Positions 35,435-46,526 of a stretch of 64,000 bases of DNA are shown here, in pieces; the stretch's first letter is position 1, and each line of letters begins with the position of its first letter. The position numbers were made by a program, and so were the translations under genes. Source of the stretch: Ancylobacter sonchi (lineage in GTDB: Bacteria; Pseudomonadota; Alphaproteobacteria; Rhizobiales; Xanthobacteraceae); NCBI RefSeq assembly GCF_018390695.1, contig NZ_JAHBGF010000011.1, positions 62,001 through 126,000 of the forward strand, read 5' to 3'. The notes under the pieces were generated by a model. The model made no database searches and had not been told where the DNA came from. It saw only the letters and a list, made by a program, of their open reading frames with translations.

Positions 35435-37021
35435 CTACACCCCGAAAGTCGGGCGTTTGCGGCCGGGTTCCTCGTCCGCATAGGGCTCCGGCCCCGGATC
35501 GTCCGGCAGATATGGCTCGGCGATCACGCTCGCCGGCGCGGAGCGCACCAGCTGCGGCTTCGGCGCCGGCGTCTCGGCCACCGGCGGCGGTTCGACGCTC
35601 GTCTCCGCCTTCGGCACCGGCGCGGCGTCGATCACCGGCGCGGCCGGCGCCGGCACTGCCGCCTCGCGGGCCCGGTTCTCGAGAGCGGTGGCGATCGCCG
35701 CCCGTGCCCGCTCGGCCTCGTCCTCCAGCAGCGGCGTCGCCGCCACGCCCGGCGGCACCTTCCATTCGAAGGCGTCGAGCTTGCCGGTCACCGGCGAGAT
35801 CGGCGCCCAGTGCTCGGAGACGACGCCGTCGGCCACCCAGGCCGGGTCGCGCTGCGCCCGCACCGCCCGTGCCGTCCATTCGCGCGCCTTGCCGACATCG
35901 CCGGCCTCCGCCGCCTCCAGCTCCGCCATCAAGAGGCAGGCGCGCTGCGTTGGCGCGGCGGTCAGCGGGGCGAGCGCGGTGCGCGCCACCGGGAATTCCT
36001 GCGCGTCGATGGCGGCGCGGGCCAGCGTCATCGCACTTTCCGGATGCTCGGGCATGCGGGACGTCAGCGTGCGCACCCGCTTCAGCCGCTCGCGCGCGGC
36101 GTCGCCGGGGCGAAGATGCAGATAGGCGTCGGCAAGGCCGGGATGCGGCGTCGCCGCATAGGCGGTCTCCAGCACCTTGGCCGCCTTGCGCGTGTCGCCG
36201 GCGAGGCCGAGCAGCCGGCCGGCCACCTCGGCGGCCGGCACCAGCGTCGGGGCGAGCCGCGTCGCCTCCACCGCCTTCTCGCGCGCCATGTTCGGATCCG
36301 ACAGTTCCAGCGCCTGCGCCTGCGCGGCAAGCAGCACCGCCCGCCGCCGTCGATGCGCCGCCCGGTCGAGCCCGCCATGCGAGGCCTCGCGCTCCAGCAT
36401 GGCCAGCGCGCCGGCGAAATCGCCCTTCACGCAGCGCGCCTCGATTACCGCGTCCGCCGCCCAGGCGAGGCCCGGCTCATGGCGCGCCGCCTCCTCGGCG
36501 GTGACCAGCGCCGTCGCCGCGTCGCCGCGCCGCCGCGCTTCCATGTGCAGGCCGCGCAGGCCGAGCAGCCGCGTCGCCGACGCCTCGGTCATGGTGCGGA
36601 ACGTCGCCTCGGCACCGGCGGAATCGCCGGAAAGCTGTGCCGCCTGCGCCGCCAGCAGCTGCGCCAGCGGCTCGCGGCCGAGGAAGCGCGCGGCGTCGTT
36701 CGCCGCCCGCCGCGCCCCGACGGCGTCGCCGGAACCCACCGCGACCAGCCCGCGCGTCACCGCCGCGAAGCCGCGATTGCGTCGCCGGCTGCGCCAGGAA
36801 AACGCCAGCATCTCCGGCGAGCGCAGGATCACCCGGATAAGCGTCCACAGGAGGATAGTCGCGGCGAGCAGCACCAGCAGCCCGCTCGCGGCCACCAGTA
36901 CGCTGGTCTCGATGTGCCAGCCCTGCCAGTCGATGGCCACCGCGCCCGGCCGGTCGGCCAGCCAGGCGATGCCGAAGGCGACGGCGCCGAGGACGAGGAG
37001 ATAGATGACGAGGCGTATCAC
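35435..37021 (-). CDS. hemY: HemY-family TPR membrane protein
   Basis: The 528-residue product starts IRLVIYLLVLGAVAFGIAWLADRPGAVAIDWQGWHIETS, the HemY_N signature, with two transmembrane helices (about 3-20 and 42-63). A long series of helical TPR-like repeats follows in the periplasm, and a Pro/Ala-rich tail. This is the HemY of proteobacterial hem operons, not protoporphyrinogen oxidase; its exact role in heme synthesis is unclear. GTG at 37021 overlaps the stop of the Mic60-like gene (GTGA), showing coupling. Confidence 0.92.
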   Translation of the reverse strand: MIRLVIYLLVLGAVAFGIAWLADRPGAVAIDWQGWHIETSVLVAASGLLVLLAATILLWTLIRVILRSPEMLAFSWRSRRRNRGFAAVTRGLVAVGSGDAVGARRAANDAARFLGREPLAQLLAAQAAQLSGDSAGAEATFRTMTEASATRLLGLRGLHMEARRRGDAATALVTAEEAARHEPGLAWAADAVIEARCVKGDFAGALAMLEREASHGGLDRAAHRRRRAVLLAAQAQALELSDPNMAREKAVEATRLAPTLVPAAEVAGRLLGLAGDTRKAAKVLETAYAATPHPGLADAYLHLRPGDAARERLKRVRTLTSRMPEHPESAMTLARAAIDAQEFPVARTALAPLTAAPTQRACLLMAELEAAEAGDVGKAREWTARAVRAQRDPAWVADGVVSEHWAPISPVTGKLDAFEWKVPPGVAATPLLEDEAERARAAIATALENRAREAAVPAPAAPVIDAAPVPKAETSVEPPPVAETPAPKPQLVRSAPASVIAEPYLPDDPGPEPYADEEPGRKRPTFGV

Positions 37022-38415
37022 GGCGTCCTCCCGGCGATGTCGGCGATCAGCTGTCTCTTCACCCCGGCGACGGTGGCGAGCGCCGCCTGCCGTGCCTCGA
37101 TGGCGCCGATCACGGCGGCGAGCTTCTGCTTCGAGGCCTCCGGCAGGCCGCCGAGGATGGTCAGCGCCTCGGCGACGTCGCCGCGCAGCAGCGCGGCATC
37201 CGCCGCGTTGATCGCCGGCTCGCTCGACGCCTCGTCGGCACCGCTGCTGCGGCGCACGCTCACCAGCGAGGAAGCGCTGTTCCACAGCTTGTCGACGATG
37301 CCGGCATCGGCGGGAGCCGGGGTCGCCGCCCCGGCCGCCGGCGCCTCGGCCAGCGCCGCCTTCAGCCGTCCGGCCAGCACCGGCCCGGACGGCAGCCCGG
37401 TGGTGGCCGAGGCTTCCAGCGCTGCCAGCCCGGCCGCCTTGTCGCCGATCAGCGCACGGCTCGCCTGCAATTCGTTCTGGTAGGGCACGCCGCCGGCCAT
37501 CGCCGCCTGCAACGCCCCGAGCGTCGCCAGCCCGGCGGCGGCGCGCGCCGCCTCGGTGCCGGCCTGGCGCTGTGCCGCGACCTCGCCCATGCGACCTTCC
37601 AGCGCCGACACACGTGCATCCTCGCTCTGGCGCTGGGCGGCGACCTCGCCGACCCGGCCCTCCAGCGTCGCGAGACGGGCCTCCGCCTGCGCCAGCGCTT
37701 CCGGCGAGGCGGCGGGGGCCGCCGGCGCGGCCGGCGCCTCGGCCAGCGCCGAGATGCGCCCGTCGGCGGCGGCGATCTTGGCGTCGGCGGCGGTGAGGCC
37801 GCCTTCCAGCGCATCGAGGCGCGCGGTCAATTCGGCCGGCACGCTCACCACGGGCGCTGCGCCGGATGCCGATGCCGGCTGGTCGGCCCGCGCCTCCAGC
37901 CGCTCGACGCGCTGGCGCAGGTCGAGCGCCCGCGCCTCAAGCTCGGTGAGGGCGTCGATGTTCTGTTCGGCGCTGTAGAAGGTCGAGACCAGCGCGAAGG
38001 CGACGGCGCCGCCCAGCAGGCCGGAGGCCAGCGCCAGGATGGACGCGCCGACGAGGCCGAGCGACTGGCGCTTGCGGCTGTTCCCGGCGGCCGCGACACC
38101 AGCTCCCGGCTCGCCGCCGGCGGCGGCCGGGGTCTCCGGACGCGGAGGCGGAGGCGGCGGCGGGGTCAGGTCCTTGGCCGGCAAATCGAGCGTAATGGGC
38201 CGCCGGCGCGTCGCACCCGCCGTCGCCTCGGCGGTCTCCACCGGTTCGGCTTCCACGGTCACCGCCTCGATGGGCGCGGTTTCGGGCGCGGCGGGTTCAG
38301 ACACCTTCGCGGCCACCGAATCGCCGGCAACGGCATCCGCCGCCGGGATGGTCGGCTCGGCCTTGGCCGGTTCCGTGCCTGTCGGGTTCTGCTTTGCCGC
38401 TGGTCGCTTGGCCAC
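37018..38415 (-). CDS. Mitofilin (Mic60)-like inner membrane protein
   Basis: The 465-residue product has a disordered Ala/Pro/Glu-rich cytoplasmic N-terminus, a PPPPPPPRPE stretch, one transmembrane helix (about 119-146), a long coiled coil (about 150-300, with repeated LEGRVGEVAAQRQ / LEGRMGEVAAQRQ) and a C-terminal mitofilin-signature region (LWNSASSLVSVRR to the end). This is the layout of alphaproteobacterial homologues of Mic60, which shapes inner membrane invaginations. GTG at 38415 with GAGGG upstream. It is translationally coupled to hemY. Confidence 0.88.
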   Translation of the reverse strand: MAKRPAAKQNPTGTEPAKAEPTIPAADAVAGDSVAAKVSEPAAPETAPIEAVTVEAEPVETAEATAGATRRRPITLDLPAKDLTPPPPPPPRPETPAAAGGEPGAGVAAAGNSRKRQSLGLVGASILALASGLLGGAVAFALVSTFYSAEQNIDALTELEARALDLRQRVERLEARADQPASASGAAPVVSVPAELTARLDALEGGLTAADAKIAAADGRISALAEAPAAPAAPAASPEALAQAEARLATLEGRVGEVAAQRQSEDARVSALEGRMGEVAAQRQAGTEAARAAAGLATLGALQAAMAGGVPYQNELQASRALIGDKAAGLAALEASATTGLPSGPVLAGRLKAALAEAPAAGAATPAPADAGIVDKLWNSASSLVSVRRSSGADEASSEPAINAADAALLRGDVAEALTILGGLPEASKQKLAAVIGAIEARQAALATVAGVKRQLIADIAGRTP

Positions 38416-38514
38416 CTTGCATCCCTCTTCCGATCTTCACCGCCGGTCCCTTGGGGATAGACCGCCGGGCATCCCGCCGCAACCTCGCGCCGATCCCCGG
38501 CACGCGATCATGGT

Positions 38515-39216
38515 TTATGCCGACAATAACGCGAAAAGCGCGTTTTCGTTTGGCGCTGCGGCAATGCGCACCGGCCAGCCCGCCGCCGCCAGCGGCGCCG
38601 CCACCTTGGGCGAGAAGCACAGATGCGTGACCCGCCCGAATGCCTCCGCGACGTCGGCCTCGGCGGCCCGCGCCGCCAGCGTCGCCGCCGTGCGCGGAGA
38701 GAAATGGAAGGCTGCGTCGATCCGCCCTTCCCTTGCGGCAGAAATCGTCGCCTCCGACAGCGCCGGCGCCGGCACCGCGCGATAGAGGGTGAACAGTTCC
38801 ACCGCGATGCCGTCGCCCTCCAGCGCCGCGCCGAGATCCACCGCCCGCTCCTCGCCGCAGACATGCAGCAGCCGTGTCCCGCGCGGCAGGCGCTCGCGCA
38901 GCAGGGCGATCAGCGCCGCACCGTCGCCGCCGGCGATGTGCGGCACCGCCCCCTCGGGCGCCGCCTGCGCCGTGCGCCAGCCGACCGTGTAGAGCGCGAG
39001 ATGCCTCAAGCCCGCCCATTCCGCCCGCGCGGCCAGCGCCCGCGCGCCGTTGACGCTGGTCAGCGCCAGCGCGTCGAACCGGCCCTCCGGCAGCCGCGCC
39101 TCGCCGATCGCCTCGACAGCCAGCATCGGATCGACCAGTGCCGCGTGGCCGGCCGCGACCAGCCGCGCCGCCGTTGCGGCGGCGTCGGGCTGCGGGCGCG
39201 TCACCAGCACGCGCAT
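38515..39216 (-). CDS. hemD: Uroporphyrinogen-III synthase
   Basis: HemD closes hydroxymethylbilane to uroporphyrinogen III, the last common precursor of heme and cobalamin. The 233-residue product has the weakly conserved two-domain HemD pattern: MRVLVTRPQPDAAATAARL at the start, DALALTSVNGARALAAR, and later HFSPRTAATLAARAAEA. ATG at 39216 is 3 bases after the hemC stop. Context (hemC, Mic60-like, hemY) is decisive because the family diverges strongly. Confidence 0.93.
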   Translation of the reverse strand: MRVLVTRPQPDAAATAARLVAAGHAALVDPMLAVEAIGEARLPEGRFDALALTSVNGARALAARAEWAGLRHLALYTVGWRTAQAAPEGAVPHIAGGDGAALIALLRERLPRGTRLLHVCGEERAVDLGAALEGDGIAVELFTLYRAVPAPALSEATISAAREGRIDAAFHFSPRTAATLAARAAEADVAEAFGRVTHLCFSPKVAAPLAAAGWPVRIAAAPNENALFALLSA

Positions 39217-39219
39217 CGT

Positions 39220-40194
39220 TCAGCCCCCGAACAGGCCGGGCGGCACCATGCGCTTCATCTCGCGGCCCCAGCGGTGGCCCAGCGCCTCCGCCTCGGCCAC
39301 CGATCCCTGGCGGACGATCTCGTAATAGGCGCTGCCATCCGGCTTGAGCACCATGCCGCGAAAGCGCAGTTCGTCGCCGTCCACCTCGGCGAGGCCGCCG
39401 ATGGGGGTGCGGCAAGAGCCGTCGAGCTCGGCGAGATAGGCCCGCTCCACGGTGACCGCGAGCCCGGTGCGCCCGCACAGCGCCGGGGCGAGCAGCGCGG
39501 CGACCTCGTCGTCGCGCTCGCGCGTCTCGATGGCGACCGCACCCTGCCCCACGGCGGGCAGGAAATCGGCGGTGCCCAGCACCGCGCTCGCCCGCGCCTG
39601 AAGACCCAGCCGGGTCAGCCCGGCGAGCGCCAGCAGCGTGGCGTCGAACTCGCCGGCATCGACCTTGTTCAGCCGGGTCTGCACATTGCCGCGCAGCAGC
39701 GCCACCTCGATGTCGGGCCGCAGCCGGCGGAGCTGCGCCTCACGGCGAAGTGACGCCGTGCCGACCTTCGCCCCGCGCTTCAGGCTGGCCAGCGGGTGGC
39801 CCTCATGCGGCACCTGCCCGGCGGGCAGGATCAGCGCGTCGCGCACATCGGCGCGCGGCAGGTAGCCGCCGAGCACCAGCCCGTCCGGCAGCCTGGTCGC
39901 CATGTCCTTGGCCGAATGCACCGCGAGGTCGATGCGCCCATCGAGCAGCGCCTCTTCCAGCTCCTTGGTGAACAGCCCCTTGCCGCCGGCCTGCGCCAGC
40001 GCCCGGTCGGTGATGGCATCGCCGGTGGTGCGGATCACCTCGACCGCGACCGCGCCCTCCTCCCAGCCATGCGCCTTCAGCAGGGCGTCCCGCACCGCAT
40101 GCGCCTGCCACAGCGCCAGCGGGCTGCCGCGCGTGCCGAGCCTCAGCTTCGGTTCGGCCGACCGGGGGGGCTCATGTGGAAGCGATTGCGTCAT
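39220..40194 (-). CDS. hemC: Porphobilinogen deaminase
   Basis: HemC polymerises four porphobilinogens to hydroxymethylbilane. The 324-residue product has the RLGTRGSPLALWQA start, SAKDMATRLPDGL, GTASLRREAQLRRLRPDIEVALLRGNVQTRL, and the dipyrromethane-cofactor cysteine C261 in LDGSCRTPIGG. ATG at 40194. It heads the hemC-hemD-mic60-hemY operon and is divergent from tsaD with only 62 bases between starts, so their promoters must overlap. Confidence 0.97.
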   Translation of the reverse strand: MTQSLPHEPPRSAEPKLRLGTRGSPLALWQAHAVRDALLKAHGWEEGAVAVEVIRTTGDAITDRALAQAGGKGLFTKELEEALLDGRIDLAVHSAKDMATRLPDGLVLGGYLPRADVRDALILPAGQVPHEGHPLASLKRGAKVGTASLRREAQLRRLRPDIEVALLRGNVQTRLNKVDAGEFDATLLALAGLTRLGLQARASAVLGTADFLPAVGQGAVAIETRERDDEVAALLAPALCGRTGLAVTVERAYLAELDGSCRTPIGGLAEVDGDELRFRGMVLKPDGSAYYEIVRQGSVAEAEALGHRWGREMKRMVPPGLFGG

Positions 40195-40256
40195 GAGGTC
40201 CTGCGATGCTAGCGGTTCGTCGGGGGTTCAGAACACCGCCCACCCATGGAAAGTCA

Positions 40257-41351
40257 ATGAGCGATCTTCTGCTACTCGGTATCGAGACGACCTGCGACGA
40301 GACGGCGGCGGCCGTGGTGCGCCGGCGCGAGGACGGCAGCGGCTCGATCCTGTCCAACATCGTGCTCTCCCAGTTCGACGATCATGCGGCCTATGGCGGC
40401 GTGGTGCCGGAGATCGCCGCCCGCGCCCATGTCGAGGTGCTTGACGACGTCATCGTCCGTGCGCTGCGCGCCGCCGGCGTCACCCTCGCCGAGCTGAGCG
40501 GCATCGCCGCCGCCGCCGGGCCGGGGCTGATCGGCGGGGTCATCGTCGGGCTCACCACCGCCAAGGCGCTGGCGCTCGCCGCCCGCAAGCCTTTGGTGGC
40601 GGTCAATCATCTCGAAGCGCACGCCCTCACCGCCCGGCTCACCGATTCGGTGCCGTTCCCGTACCTCCTGCTGCTGGTGTCCGGCGGCCACACCCAGCTG
40701 GTCTGCGTCACCGGCGTCGGCCGCTACGAGAAGCTCGGCGGCACCGTCGACGACGCGATCGGCGAGGCCTTCGACAAGACCGCCAAGATGCTCGGCCTGC
40801 CCCAGCCGGGCGGTCCGGCGGTGGAGCGCGCCGCGCTCGGCGGCGACCCGAACCGCTTCGCCCTCCCCCGCCCGATGCTCGGCCGGCCGGAACCGGATTT
40901 CTCGCTGTCCGGCCTCAAGACCGCCGTGCGGCTGGAGGCGCTGAAGATCGCGCCGCTGTCCGACCACGATGTCGAGGATCTCTGCGCCGGCTTCCAGGCC
41001 GCCATCGTCGACGTCGTCACCGACCGGGTGCGCTACGGCTTGCGCGCCATGCGCGAGCGCGGCCATGCGCCCAGCGCGCTGGTGCTGGCCGGCGGCGTCG
41101 GTGCCAACCAGTCGGTGCGCAAGGCACTGCACAAGGTGGCCGCCGATGGCGGCACCCGCCTCGCCGTGCCGCCGCCGGAGCTGTGCACCGACAATGGCGC
41201 CATGATCGCCTGGGCCGGCGCCGAGCGCCTGGCCCTCGGGCTCAGGGACGGCCTCGACACCCCGCCGCGCGCCCGCTGGCCGCTGGCCGAGGTCGACGCC
41301 GTCCAGCATGTTCCCGCCGCCTCGCCCGCCGCGACCTCGCCGCTCCCATGA
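40257..41351 (+). CDS. tsaD: tRNA threonylcarbamoyladenosine synthesis protein TsaD
   Basis: TsaD (Kae1/Gcp family) transfers the threonylcarbamoyl group to A37 of ANN-decoding tRNAs. The product (364 residues) has [14 protein letters not shown], the metal-binding NHLEAH (H118, H122), [11 protein letters not shown] and the [23 protein letters not shown] segment. ATG at 40257 was chosen; the frame is open from 40206 without family similarity. Its stop overlaps the gpsA start (ATGA), so the genes are coupled. Confidence 0.97.
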   Translation: MSDLLLLGIETTCDETAAAVVRRREDGSGSILSNIVLSQFDDHAAYGGVVPEIAARAHVEVLDDVIVRALRAAGVTLAELSGIAAAAGPGLIGGVIVGLTTAKALALAARKPLVAVNHLEAHALTARLTDSVPFPYLLLLVSGGHTQLVCVTGVGRYEKLGGTVDDAIGEAFDKTAKMLGLPQPGGPAVERAALGGDPNRFALPRPMLGRPEPDFSLSGLKTAVRLEALKIAPLSDHDVEDLCAGFQAAIVDVVTDRVRYGLRAMRERGHAPSALVLAGGVGANQSVRKALHKVAADGGTRLAVPPPELCTDNGAMIAWAGAERLALGLRDGLDTPPRARWPLAEVDAVQHVPAASPAATSPLP

Positions 41352-42337
41352 GTGCGCGCTTCCGCCGCATCGGCGTGGTCGGGGCCGGCGCCTGGGGCAC
41401 CGCGCTCGCCAATGCCGCTGCCCGCGCCGGCCGTGAGGTCGTGCTGTGGGGCCGCGACCGCGGGGTGATGGAGGCGATGGCGCGCAGCCGCCGCAACGAG
41501 ACCCACCTGCCCGGCGTCGAGCTGGCCGCCTCTGTCGCGCCGCAGACCTCGCTGCGCGCCATCACCGACTGCGACGCGGTGCTCCTCGTGGTGCCGGCGC
41601 AGGCGAGCCGCGAGGTCGCGAGCGCCCTCGCCCCGCATCTGAAGGACGGCACGCCGGTCGTCACCTGCGCCAAGGGCATCGAGCGCGGCACCTCGCTGTT
41701 CATGACGCAGGTGCTGGCCGAGGCCTGCCCACGCGCGGTGCCCGGCATTCTCTCCGGTCCGAGCTTCGCCGCCGACGTCGCCGCCGGCCTGCCGACCGCC
41801 GTCACCCTCGCCGCCGAGGATTTCGACCTCGCCGAGGCGCTGTGCGCGGCGCTGGGCTCGCCGTCCTTCCGGCTCTATCACAGCGACGACGTGCGCGGCG
41901 TCGAGATCGGCGGCGCCGCCAAGAACGTGCTCGCCATCGCCGCCGGCATCGTCGGCGGTCGCGAGCTCGGCGCCAGCGCCGCCGCCGCCCTCATCGCCCG
42001 CGGCTTCGCCGAACTGTCGCGCTTCGGCCGCGCCTTCGGCGCCCGGCCGGAAACACTGACCGGGCTGTCCGGCCTCGGCGACCTCATCCTCACCTGCTCG
42101 ACGCCGCAGTCGCGCAACTACGCGCTCGGGCTGAGCCTCGGCCGGACCAACGGGCTTCCCCCGAACGGCAAGCTCGCCGAAGGGGCGCTCACCGCGTCCG
42201 TGCTGGTGGCGATGGCGGAACGCGCCGGCATCGACATGCCGATCGCCCGCGCCGTCGAGGCGGTGCTGTCCGGGCGCGAGGACATCGAACAGGCCATCGG
42301 CTCGCTGCTGGCCCGGCCGCAAAAGGCAGAAACGTGA
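41348..42337 (+). CDS. gpsA: Glycerol-3-phosphate dehydrogenase [NAD(P)+]
   Basis: GpsA makes sn-glycerol 3-phosphate for phospholipid synthesis. The 329-residue product has the nucleotide-binding [11 protein letters not shown] (residues 11-21), [30 protein letters not shown], and the catalytic lysine in [14 protein letters not shown], followed by [23 protein letters not shown] at 41348 sits within the tsaD stop. The order hemC-divergent-tsaD-gpsA-EVE is typical of Rhizobiales. Confidence 0.97.
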   Translation: MSARFRRIGVVGAGAWGTALANAAARAGREVVLWGRDRGVMEAMARSRRNETHLPGVELAASVAPQTSLRAITDCDAVLLVVPAQASREVASALAPHLKDGTPVVTCAKGIERGTSLFMTQVLAEACPRAVPGILSGPSFAADVAAGLPTAVTLAAEDFDLAEALCAALGSPSFRLYHSDDVRGVEIGGAAKNVLAIAAGIVGGRELGASAAAALIARGFAELSRFGRAFGARPETLTGLSGLGDLILTCSTPQSRNYALGLSLGRTNGLPPNGKLAEGALTASVLVAMAERAGIDMPIARAVEAVLSGREDIEQAIGSLLARPQKAET

Positions 42338-42355
42338 AACAGGCGGAAGGCTGAC

Positions 42356-42772
42356 ATGGCGCACTGGCTCTACAAATCCGAACCCTTCAAGTGGTCGTGG
42401 CAGAACCAGCTCGACGCCGGCGCCAAGGGCACTCACTGGGACGGCGTGCGCAACCATCTGGCCAAGCAGCAGTTGCTGGCGATGCGGCTCGGCGATCGCG
42501 GCTTCTTCTACCACTCCAACGAGGGCAAGGAGATCGTCGGCATCGTCGAGGTGATCAGGGAGGCCTATCCCGACCCCTCCGATCCGAGCGGCAAGTTCGT
42601 CATGGTCGACATCAAGGCGGTGGAGAGCCTGCCGAAGCCGGTGACGCTCGCCGACGTCAAGGCCGAGCCCCGCCTGTCCGAGATGGCGCTGATGCGCTTT
42701 TCCCGTCTCTCCGTGCAGCCGGTCACAGACAAGGAATGGGACATCGTCCTGTCCATGGCCGGGGCCAAGTGA
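42356..42772 (+). CDS. EVE domain protein
   Basis: The 138-residue product is a single EVE domain: MAHWLYKSEPFKWSWQ, then HWDGVRNHLAKQQLLAMRLGDRGFFYHSNEGKEIVGIVEV. EVE folds bind modified bases in nucleic acids; the human relative is THYN1. WDGVRN and the HSNEGKEIVG stretch form the putative pocket. ATG at 42356 is 19 bases after gpsA, and its stop overlaps the next gene's GTG start, so it is part of the tsaD-gpsA operon. Confidence 0.93.
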   Translation: MAHWLYKSEPFKWSWQNQLDAGAKGTHWDGVRNHLAKQQLLAMRLGDRGFFYHSNEGKEIVGIVEVIREAYPDPSDPSGKFVMVDIKAVESLPKPVTLADVKAEPRLSEMALMRFSRLSVQPVTDKEWDIVLSMAGAK

Positions 42773-43470
42773 GCTCTCCGGACGAAGAGAGTTCGCGGGA
42801 CGACGTGAGCCCCCGCAGGATCGAGGATCCCGCCGCCTTCATCCGCGCCGAGACGCGCCCGCGCCCGGTGCCGCTGGTGCCGGAGGTCCGCCTCTACCTC
42901 GCCGACGAGGCGGTGCCGATCTGGCAGCGCACCGAGGAGGAGCTCGGCGAGATCGGCCTGCCGCCGCCGTTCTGGGCCTTCGCCTGGGCCGGCGGGCAGG
43001 CATTGGCCCGCCATGTGCTGGACCATCCGGAGATCGTCGCCGGCAAACGGGTGCTCGATTTTGCCTCCGGCTCCGGCCTCGTCGCCATCGCCGCCCGGCT
43101 GGCCGGGGCGCGCGCGGTGGAGGCGGCGGACATCGATTCCTTCGCCCGCGCCGCCATCGCGCTCAATGCCGAATTGAACGGCGCCGACGCCGTCACCCCC
43201 TGCCCGGACGACGTTCTCGGCCGCGACGAGGGCTGGGAGGTGGTGCTGGCCGGCGACATCGCCTATGAGCGCGACCTCGCGGCACGGGTGTTCGCCTGGC
43301 TGGAGGCACTGGCGGCGCGCGGCGCGCAGGTGTGGATCGGCGATCCTGGCCGTTCCTATCTGCCGCGCGAGCGGCTGGAGAAGCTCGCCGAATATGGCGT
43401 GCCGGTCTCACGCGAGCTGGAGGACAGCGAAATCAAGCACACCGCCGTCTGGCGCCCGAAGCCGGCCTGA
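42769..43470 (+). CDS. Class I methyltransferase (ETFB lysine methyltransferase-like)
   Basis: A 233-residue protein with IPVWQRTEEELGEIGLPPPFWAFAWAGGQALAR-like sequence followed by the SAM motif VLDFASGSGLVAIAARLAGA and DIDSFARAAIALNAELNG. This combination is typical of COG3897 enzymes, related to the lysine methyltransferase of electron-transfer flavoprotein beta. The target is not determined. GTG at 42769 overlaps the EVE stop (GTGA); a second GTG at 42805 is possible. It ends the tsaD-gpsA-EVE operon. Confidence 0.88.
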   Translation: MSSPDEESSRDDVSPRRIEDPAAFIRAETRPRPVPLVPEVRLYLADEAVPIWQRTEEELGEIGLPPPFWAFAWAGGQALARHVLDHPEIVAGKRVLDFASGSGLVAIAARLAGARAVEAADIDSFARAAIALNAELNGADAVTPCPDDVLGRDEGWEVVLAGDIAYERDLAARVFAWLEALAARGAQVWIGDPGRSYLPRERLEKLAEYGVPVSRELEDSEIKHTAVWRPKPA

Positions 43471-43530
43471 CCTGGGCGGGCCTGACCTAGGGATGACTAC
43501 ATACCGACCAAAGTCTCGCGCCTCCCATGC

Positions 43531-43559
43531 TTGTCGCCGAGGGGCGGCCTGCCCATAAT
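43531..43559 (+). promoter_or_regulatory. Candidate acs promoter
   Basis: TTGTCG (43531-43536) and CATAAT (43554-43559) are 17 bases apart, about 50 bases upstream of the acs ATG. Both boxes deviate from consensus by one or two bases. The surrounding AT-richer patch supports a promoter here. Confidence 0.45.
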
Positions 43560-43610
43560 TCCTTAGAAGCAAGATAAGGCGCGCCAGCGCAGGGGTGAAG
43601 GAAAACGCCA

Positions 43611-45566
<1,956 letters not shown>

Positions 45567-45578
45567 CGGCGCCGCGTC

Positions 45579-46349
45579 TCAGTCGGCGCGGCGCCGCAAG
45601 GCCCGGCGCCCCCGCATGACGCGGCGGATCGCGGTGGCGAGCGAGGAGGCCCTCGCGAAGCTCGCCCGCAGATCCTCGATGCCGAAATTGTCGCCGGGCG
45701 CCCGGCAGACGATGCCGTGCGCCCGGAACACCTCGTTCCAGCCGCGCCGCGACCCGAGATCCCTGCGATCGCTATAGTGCGGTACCTGCGCCGCGATCAG
45801 CCACGGTCGCGGCGCCGCCGGCGGGTAGTCGAGCAGCAGCAGTCTCGGATCGGCGGCAAGGCGCGACAGCGCGGCATGGAGGCGGTCGAGCGTCGCCTCC
45901 AGCGCCGCGCCCTCCACGTCGTAGCGCGGGCTGCGCTGGCGCACGAACAGCGTCGTGCCCGAGGCGCAGTCGGCGACAAGGCGATCATGGAGCGTGCGGT
46001 ATTTCGGAACGAGACGATGCTCGATTTCCGCTACGTCCATGGCGAGCACATCCTCGCGCGCGGAAAATTCGTGCTGGTGGATCGTCTCGGAGAGACGCGA
46101 ACAGAAGGCCGGAAGCTTGCCGCGCCCGGTCGGCACCTTGACGATGTTGGCCGCCGCGAACACCTCGGCCGCCCCCACTTCCAGCACGGTGAGCACACCG
46201 TGAAACGGCGTGTCCCACCAGTCGAAAGGGTAGGCGCGGCCCGTGCGCGACAGGCGGCGCGCCTGATAGGCCACCTCGCACAAGGCGCCAAGACTGACGA
46301 TCCGGTCGACCACCAGAAGCGGCTCGACCGGCGGGGAAAACGGCCACAT
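45579..46349 (-). CDS. DUF1796 putative papain-like cysteine peptidase
   Basis: The 256-residue product contains IVSLGALCEVAYQARRLSRTG followed by YPFDWWDTPFHGVLTVLE, the signature of DUF1796, predicted to be a papain-like cysteine peptidase with C24 as nucleophile. Later RQRSPRYDVEG and DLGSRRGWNEVFRAHGI are weaker family features. Members are often found in surface polysaccharide or glycosyltransferase contexts, but here the neighbours are acs and glutamate dehydrogenase. No signal peptide. Function unproven. Confidence 0.8.
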   Translation of the reverse strand: MWPFSPPVEPLLVVDRIVSLGALCEVAYQARRLSRTGRAYPFDWWDTPFHGVLTVLEVGAAEVFAAANIVKVPTGRGKLPAFCSRLSETIHQHEFSAREDVLAMDVAEIEHRLVPKYRTLHDRLVADCASGTTLFVRQRSPRYDVEGAALEATLDRLHAALSRLAADPRLLLLDYPPAAPRPWLIAAQVPHYSDRRDLGSRRGWNEVFRAHGIVCRAPGDNFGIEDLRASFARASSLATAIRRVMRGRRALRRRAD

Positions 46350-46526
46350 GGCGGGGAGTCCCTACCCAGCCGACGATCGGAAGCGGAATGTCGGATGAAC
46401 GCCGGAGACGACACCCGGCCGGCGGGAGTTCGCCCGCCGCCCGGATATCGGTCCACGCCCAAGGCCAAGACAAGGCCCGCATGCGCCGAATAGGCAAAAA
46501 GCGCGCCAGCCAGGCCCTCCTTTCGC

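Noticed and set aside
34779..35483. A 234-codon plus-strand frame across the repeat block.
   Set aside because: It runs through two terminators and into the hemY gene, has no ribosome binding site and reads the DNA repeats as repeated peptides; the paired stem changes favour structure over coding.
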